A DNA stretch of 22,429 nt from positions 1-22,429 of IMG/VR virus record IMGVR_UViG_3300044522_000204. One strand, given 5' to 3'. Within the stretch, counting starts at the first letter, position 1. Every line of letters starts with the position of its first letter. Both the position numbers and the translations under genes were made by a program. Origin of the DNA: a virus. Positions 19,097 through 22,429 of this stretch are shown here, in pieces. The notes under the pieces were generated by a model. That model searched no databases and was not told the DNA's origin. It saw only the letters and a list, made by a program, of their open reading frames with translations.

Positions 19097-19968
19097 CAAC
19101 GCTCTCCTAGTGACAGGCGCAAGACCTGCCTATAATCTAATGTGATTTCTTCGCCAAGTGCCGAGCCGGTAGAACCGGCGATGTCGCGGATGGCGAACAG
19201 ATACACATCATCGTTCGCGGCCTTCACGGCGATTGCGTTAGGCTCTTTGGCATGGTTGACATAGCGCCCGGCTGGCGTCCGCTTGCCGTCAAGCCTCGCC
19301 GGAGCGATGGCCTCCAATGCAGCGATGTTGCCAGACGCGAACATTCCCTTTCCGGCGATTGGCGAAGGTGCCGTGACCACCTTGTATTCGCCAAGCGGGA
19401 ATGGAATCAAATCGGCGGTGTTTTCGGAGATGCTTTGCACGGTCTCGGCGTCAAAGCCGAATGTTGCAATGGCGTCGTGGAAGTCCGCGATGTCCTCATC
19501 ATTGCGGTGCGTCAGAAACTTCTGGCCAGCCTGCCACTCCTCGCTCTTTTCAAACAAGACGGCTTCCAGCTTTTCCACGTTCATCTCGTTCGTGGCGTAG
19601 ATGTTCTGCCACACCATGTCCTCGATCACATACGCCAGCTTGCGCCCCGGCTCGGCTATGAAAGTGAACGGTGCGCTAATTTCTAACGTCTCGCCGGATT
19701 CCTTGAACAGCATCACCTTGCCAGACACCAGCACATTCATATGCGGGTCAAGATGCTTATGCCCGATCAGATACGACCCGGCCTTAGCCGCCATCTCACG
19801 GATATAGATGCCGGGGCCGAAGCGGTGCGTGACCGGGCAATCGGCCTGCTGGTGCCGCAGAAACTCACCCTCAAGCCGCTGTATATCGCTTTCGCAAAAC
19901 TTATCGCCCAGCACGATCATCTGATCGTCTGGCGCTTCATCATATACCAAGGCGGTTTCGAGTGTCAT
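19096..19968 (-). CDS. Cupin-SET domain fusion (putative protein methyltransferase)
   Basis: The 290-residue protein joins two folds. Residues about 50-125 read as a cupin: Gly64-x5-His70-x-His72-x3-His76-x6-Gly83 follows cupin motif 1 with His in place of the usual Glu. Motif 2 is degenerate around EPGRK (106-110). Residues about 194-285 read as a SET domain: GKG (206-208), NH ... PN (Asn238, His239, Pro243, Asn244) and GEEITLDY (272-279) with the catalytic-type Tyr279. SET enzymes transfer methyl groups from S-adenosylmethionine to lysine. No pre- or post-SET Cys cluster is present. The gene sits in the virion module and overlaps the ejection gene by TGATG. The target may be a virion or host protein; inactivity is also possible. 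Confidence 0.78.
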   Translation of the reverse strand: MTLETALVYDEAPDDQMIVLGDKFCESDIQRLEGEFLRHQQADCPVTHRFGPGIYIREMAAKAGSYLIGHKHLDPHMNVLVSGKVMLFKESGETLEISAPFTFIAEPGRKLAYVIEDMVWQNIYATNEMNVEKLEAVLFEKSEEWQAGQKFLTHRNDEDIADFHDAIATFGFDAETVQSISENTADLIPFPLGEYKVVTAPSPIAGKGMFASGNIAALEAIAPARLDGKRTPAGRYVNHAKEPNAIAVKAANDDVYLFAIRDIAGSTGSALGEEITLDYRQVLRLSLGER

Positions 19969-19985
19969 TCTGCCCTTTCAGACTG

Positions 19986-20017
19986 AGCCACCGGCTGCTC
20001 AATGACGCTCGGTGGCT
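19986..20017 (-). other. Intercistronic hairpin before the cupin-SET gene
   Basis: AGCCACCG (19986-19993) and CGGTGGCT (20010-20017) form an 8-bp stem with a 16-base loop, between the Cys-rich gene and the cupin-SET start. No T-run follows on the minus strand, so it is not a clear terminator. It may tune expression of the downstream genes. The ribosome-binding site AAAGGGC lies after it. Confidence 0.5.
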
Positions 20018-20027
20018 GCACCTTACA

Positions 20028-20432
20028 CTAATCTTCGGAGCTTTCAAACTCCCGCTCTTCCTGCGCCTGACATGACCGCAGATCGTGACAGATGAAGTCG
20101 AACTTGTTGCAATAGCCACGGAAGCCAGCGTTCTCGTCCCATTGGTTGCGCGGGATTCGCTCCATCTTGGCCTGCGTCAACGTGCTGTTGTCATAGTATT
20201 CGCAGTTGGAGCAACGACGCCGCCGGGCTTCCGCCTCATCGACTTGCATTGCAACGCCCAGCGCCTTCCAGTATGGCCCATTCGCGCCCGGTTCGTTGCT
20301 GGGCTTTTCTGGGCCGAGCATCCAATCCTTGATGACGATCTGAGTGTTCTTCTTGTTCTCAGACGCGGTGATGAATGGCTCGCTTTCCTGCAAACCATTG
20401 AAGCCACCAAACACGATAACAGGCTTTTTCAC
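20028..20432 (-). CDS. Cys-rich late protein, probable metal-binding
   Basis: The 134-residue protein starts at a GTG that overlaps the previous stop (GTGA); no ATG is nearby. Residues 49-70 (GANGPYWKALGVAMQVDEAE) precede a Cys cluster: Cys74, Cys77, Cys108, Cys115 and Cys121. The setting, CSNCEYY ... GYCNKFDFICHDLRSC, suggests one bound zinc or Fe-S centre. The end is acidic. It lies between a small virion protein and the cupin-SET gene, so it is likely a virion or assembly protein. I recognise the pattern as recurring in phages but know no function. Confidence 0.65.
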   Translation of the reverse strand: MKKPVIVFGGFNGLQESEPFITASENKKNTQIVIKDWMLGPEKPSNEPGANGPYWKALGVAMQVDEAEARRRRCSNCEYYDNSTLTQAKMERIPRNQWDENAGFRGYCNKFDFICHDLRSCQAQEEREFESSED

Positions 20433-20767
20433 GTTACAATCTCCCGACCCGATGCGCGGATGGTAAGCGAGGTTGCCGCGCTGGCAATAGTTGAAATGAT
20501 CCCGCCGGGGTCAAGCACTTGCCCGACCAATTCCGGGAACGTGTAGGTTTCATTCGGCGCGATGGCCCGCGTGTCAACGATTAGATTGCTCGCCCCAGCA
20601 GTCCCGCCGGACGCAATCAAGTTGACGCTAATCGTGACATTGCCAGCCGCCGTATTGGTGGCCGTGAACTTGTCGATGATCGTGCGGCAATTGACCGCCG
20701 TATACTGTCCGGTCTGCACGGCTTCGGCCTGCTTTGCGGGAATAAGCGTTTTTACGGTTACGGCCAT
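20429..20767 (-). CDS. Small beta-rich virion protein
   Basis: The 112-residue product begins MAVTVKTLIPAKQAEAVQTG and continues with beta strands rich in Thr, Val and Ala (TATNTAAGNVTISVNLIASG, APNETYTFPEL). The C-terminus (SLTIRASGREIV) suggests an Ig-like or jelly-roll sandwich. Similar short proteins occur among tail and head decoration genes of many phages. AGGAC precedes the ATG. It follows the fibre gene after 8 bases and overlaps the Cys-rich gene. A structural role is inferred from composition and order. Confidence 0.6.
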   Translation of the reverse strand: MAVTVKTLIPAKQAEAVQTGQYTAVNCRTIIDKFTATNTAAGNVTISVNLIASGGTAGASNLIVDTRAIAPNETYTFPELVGQVLDPGGIISTIASAATSLTIRASGREIVT

Positions 20768-20775
20768 GATACGTC

Positions 20776-21999
20776 CTACTGCTCCGTCTGCGTAACAGCC
20801 AATATCACAGCCGGGGCCGCAGGCGCAAATGCCGTCGCGGCAACGGTTGCGATGCTGACGTTAGTGCTATTCGCCGCGTACATGACTTCGATAAAGTCGC
20901 CTGCCAGCAGCGATACTACTTCGTTGAGTGATACTACCAGATAGCCGTTGTTGAGCGTGATCGACGCGACCCGCGCGGAGTTGGGAATGTCAGCGGTATT
21001 GTTCTTGCGTAGCCAGACCCAGATAGATTTTTGGGATGAATTGGTGGAAGTGATCTGCACCGACACCGAAATGTTGTAGAGACCGGCGTTGGCGATAACA
21101 ACGCGGGACGCAGGCGTACCCAAAGAAACGTCGTTGGCAATCTCGGTGTTGGTAAAAACCAACGCATACGCCGTGTTAGCCGCTGCGGGTGTCTGCGTGT
21201 CTAGCTTGGTGAACTCGCCGTAGTAAATCTGCTGTTCAATCGTCGGGCGCACAAAGATGATGCCGTCGGTCGTGCCGACCTGCAATACCGCCGCCACTGG
21301 AACGACGTTGTTCGGTGCCGTTGGCTTTACGTTAGTGAATGCGCCAGCAACTGTCGGGGAGGCGTAGAGAACGTCACCGAGAGCAAACGCGCTGGTGTTT
21401 ACATCGCGCACAAAGCCGAATGTGGTGCAGTATCCCCTCTCCCCGCTATCGGGCAAATCGTGCGTCATGACGCCAACGACATACAGCGTGTTTGTTGCGC
21501 CGTTGGCGAGGTAGGGCGAGACTGACAAGGCACTGTCGGGAACCGCGCCGGTAAAGCCTACAACCGTGCCGTTTGGAATCGTCACTCCGGTAAAGTTTGC
21601 AACCCTAGCGTATTGCTCCAAACCCACTTGCTGAACGACGCCATACTCCATGCCGATGTCAAGGGTCTGGTCTGATGGATTCCAAGCGGCTCTGGCTATC
21701 GAGGACGTATGCGGAGCGTTAAGGTTGAAATCAATATAATCAGTGCTAATTGAGTTGTTGTTCTGCGTTGCCGGTTGAGATGCCGCCACATCCAAAACAT
21801 CCGTTATCACCGCAATACTGGCCAGCGCCTCATTGGCCGTTGCGAAGGCGCTTCCCGCTGAAACACTGATCTCATCAAGCGTTACCGTGTTGATGATGTC
21901 AACGGTCGCAAACAGCTTTTCAAACTGCTTGATCTGCTCGAAGTCTTGCAGGAAAGACGCAAGCTGGTCGCGCGTCAGATTGAGACGCTGAACGGCCAT
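20776..21999 (-). CDS. Needle-position tail fibre with C1q-like C-terminal domain
   Basis: The 407-residue protein has a helical N-terminus (VQRLNLTRDQLASFLQDFEQ, then IKQFEKLFATVD) familiar from podovirus tail proteins. A beta-rich middle follows (about 95-265). The C-terminal domain (about 275-395) carries GLYNISVSVQ, IWVWLRKNN and GDFIEVMYAAN, the strand pattern of C1q/TNF-like jelly rolls in trimeric fibres. It directly follows the gp10-like gene, the position of the tail needle gene in P22. It may close the tail or touch the host surface. The start overlaps the gp10-like stop (TAATG). Confidence 0.65.
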   Translation of the reverse strand: MAVQRLNLTRDQLASFLQDFEQIKQFEKLFATVDIINTVTLDEISVSAGSAFATANEALASIAVITDVLDVAASQPATQNNNSISTDYIDFNLNAPHTSSIARAAWNPSDQTLDIGMEYGVVQQVGLEQYARVANFTGVTIPNGTVVGFTGAVPDSALSVSPYLANGATNTLYVVGVMTHDLPDSGERGYCTTFGFVRDVNTSAFALGDVLYASPTVAGAFTNVKPTAPNNVVPVAAVLQVGTTDGIIFVRPTIEQQIYYGEFTKLDTQTPAAANTAYALVFTNTEIANDVSLGTPASRVVIANAGLYNISVSVQITSTNSSQKSIWVWLRKNNTADIPNSARVASITLNNGYLVVSLNEVVSLLAGDFIEVMYAANSTNVSIATVAATAFAPAAPAVILAVTQTEQ

Positions 22000-22429
22000 T
22001 AGAAGGCCAGCGGCTCGATAGCCGCCTCTAGCCTAGCAAACGACATATGAGCCTGCGAGGTGCCTTGAAACCGCTGCATGCGCCAGTTACGCATCCATCC
22101 CTGCTGGAACCACACAAGGCGCTTTGCCCGGTCTCCCGTGGTGCCGATATTGATGATCTTCTGCTGGCTCCATGTCTGGCCGTCAGTTGAATACGATGTG
22201 TTGATCGTCGGGTTGGTGCCGAATGCAACCGATCCTGTCAGGCTGACAAGTTCAAGCTGCTGCACGATTGCGCCACGGCCTTCGTTATAGATGATCGTAG
22301 TGCCAAACTCCCAGCGCACGTTAGCGCCCCAGTGCGTCGATACATCGATGTCAAAATAGCCGATTGCCGACGACTCTGGATCGCCAACGAGCCACTTGTT
22401 ATAGCACCACACAAAACTTTGCGCCCGAT
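21999..22429 (-). CDS. P22 gp10-like packaged-DNA stabilisation protein (partial, C-terminal part)
   Basis: The frame is open to the right edge of the window, so only about 143 C-terminal residues are seen. The GTG codon at 22412 is internal, within a segment reading AKFCVWCYNKWLVGD. DPESSAIGYFDIDVSTHWGA, VRWEFGTTIIYNEG and QQLELVSLTGSV follow. They match the repeated beta-propeller-like pattern of P22 gp10-type tail accessory factors, which plug the portal after packaging. The end FQQGWMRNWRMQRFQGTSQA also fits. Downstream order (needle-like, then ejection genes) supports the call. Confidence 0.75.
   Translation of the reverse strand, partial: RAQSFVWCYNKWLVGDPESSAIGYFDIDVSTHWGANVRWEFGTTIIYNEGRGAIVQQLELVSLTGSVAFGTNPTINTSYSTDGQTWSQQKIINIGTTGDRAKRLVWFQQGWMRNWRMQRFQGTSQAHMSFARLEAAIEPLAF

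Overview
The window reads as part of a tailed bacteriophage genome (or prophage) with a podovirus of P22-like virion architecture. It is fairly GC-rich (mid-to-high 50s percent by eye) and densely packed. Most neighbouring genes overlap by 1-8 bases through ATGA, TGATG or TAATG junctions. A Gram-negative host is inferred from a spanin pair with a lipobox, an M15-type endolysin, P22-like DNA-ejection genes and a P22-like tailspike head-binding domain. An alphaproteobacterial or similar proteobacterial host would fit but cannot be fixed from the sequence. I see no tRNA, rRNA, CRISPR array, insertion sequence, integrase, RNA polymerase or DNA polymerase in this window.

There are three transcription units. 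(1) A leftward control and replication unit (about 2533 to 1) has a small XRE-type regulator, a 45-residue protein and a Toprim/RepA-like primase-helicase. These are chained by two identical 8-nt overlaps. Below them is a ~170-bp non-coding stretch packed with GTTACCG repeats (candidate origin iterons or operators), then the start of another leftward gene at the left edge. (2) A rightward early unit (2653 to 10311) holds a recombination/replication cassette: Sak4-like ATPase, DUF669-type ssDNA-binding candidate, Cas4/RecB-like exonuclease with a Cys cluster, SF2 helicase and VRR-NUC nuclease. It is followed by about a dozen small early genes: two overlapping one-TM proteins, three tandem alanine-rich paralogues, HTH proteins and an RMF-like protein. 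Units 1 and 2 diverge from a 119-bp region with a 7-bp dyad (CTTTACA-N15-TGTAAAG). (3) A leftward late unit runs from the right edge down to 10358. Its order is gp10-like tail stabiliser (partial), needle-position fibre, small virion protein, Cys-rich protein, cupin-SET protein, four ejection/internal-protein candidates, tailspike, holin-like protein, HTH-metallophosphoesterase, endolysin, holin, i-spanin and o-spanin. Units 2 and 3 converge on a 47-bp AT-rich junction at and beside which lie three short palindromes.

The points most worth following are: a cupin-SET methyltransferase-like fusion coupled to an ejection gene; the tandem array of alanine-rich paralogues joined by a conserved linker carrying the ribosome-binding site; the GTTACCG repeat field; the paired ATTATACC dyads at the convergent junction; and one strong plus one weak ribosome-modulation-factor-like micro-protein, both too short for a usual ORF cut-off. 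Names below rest on motif reading only; no database search was possible.
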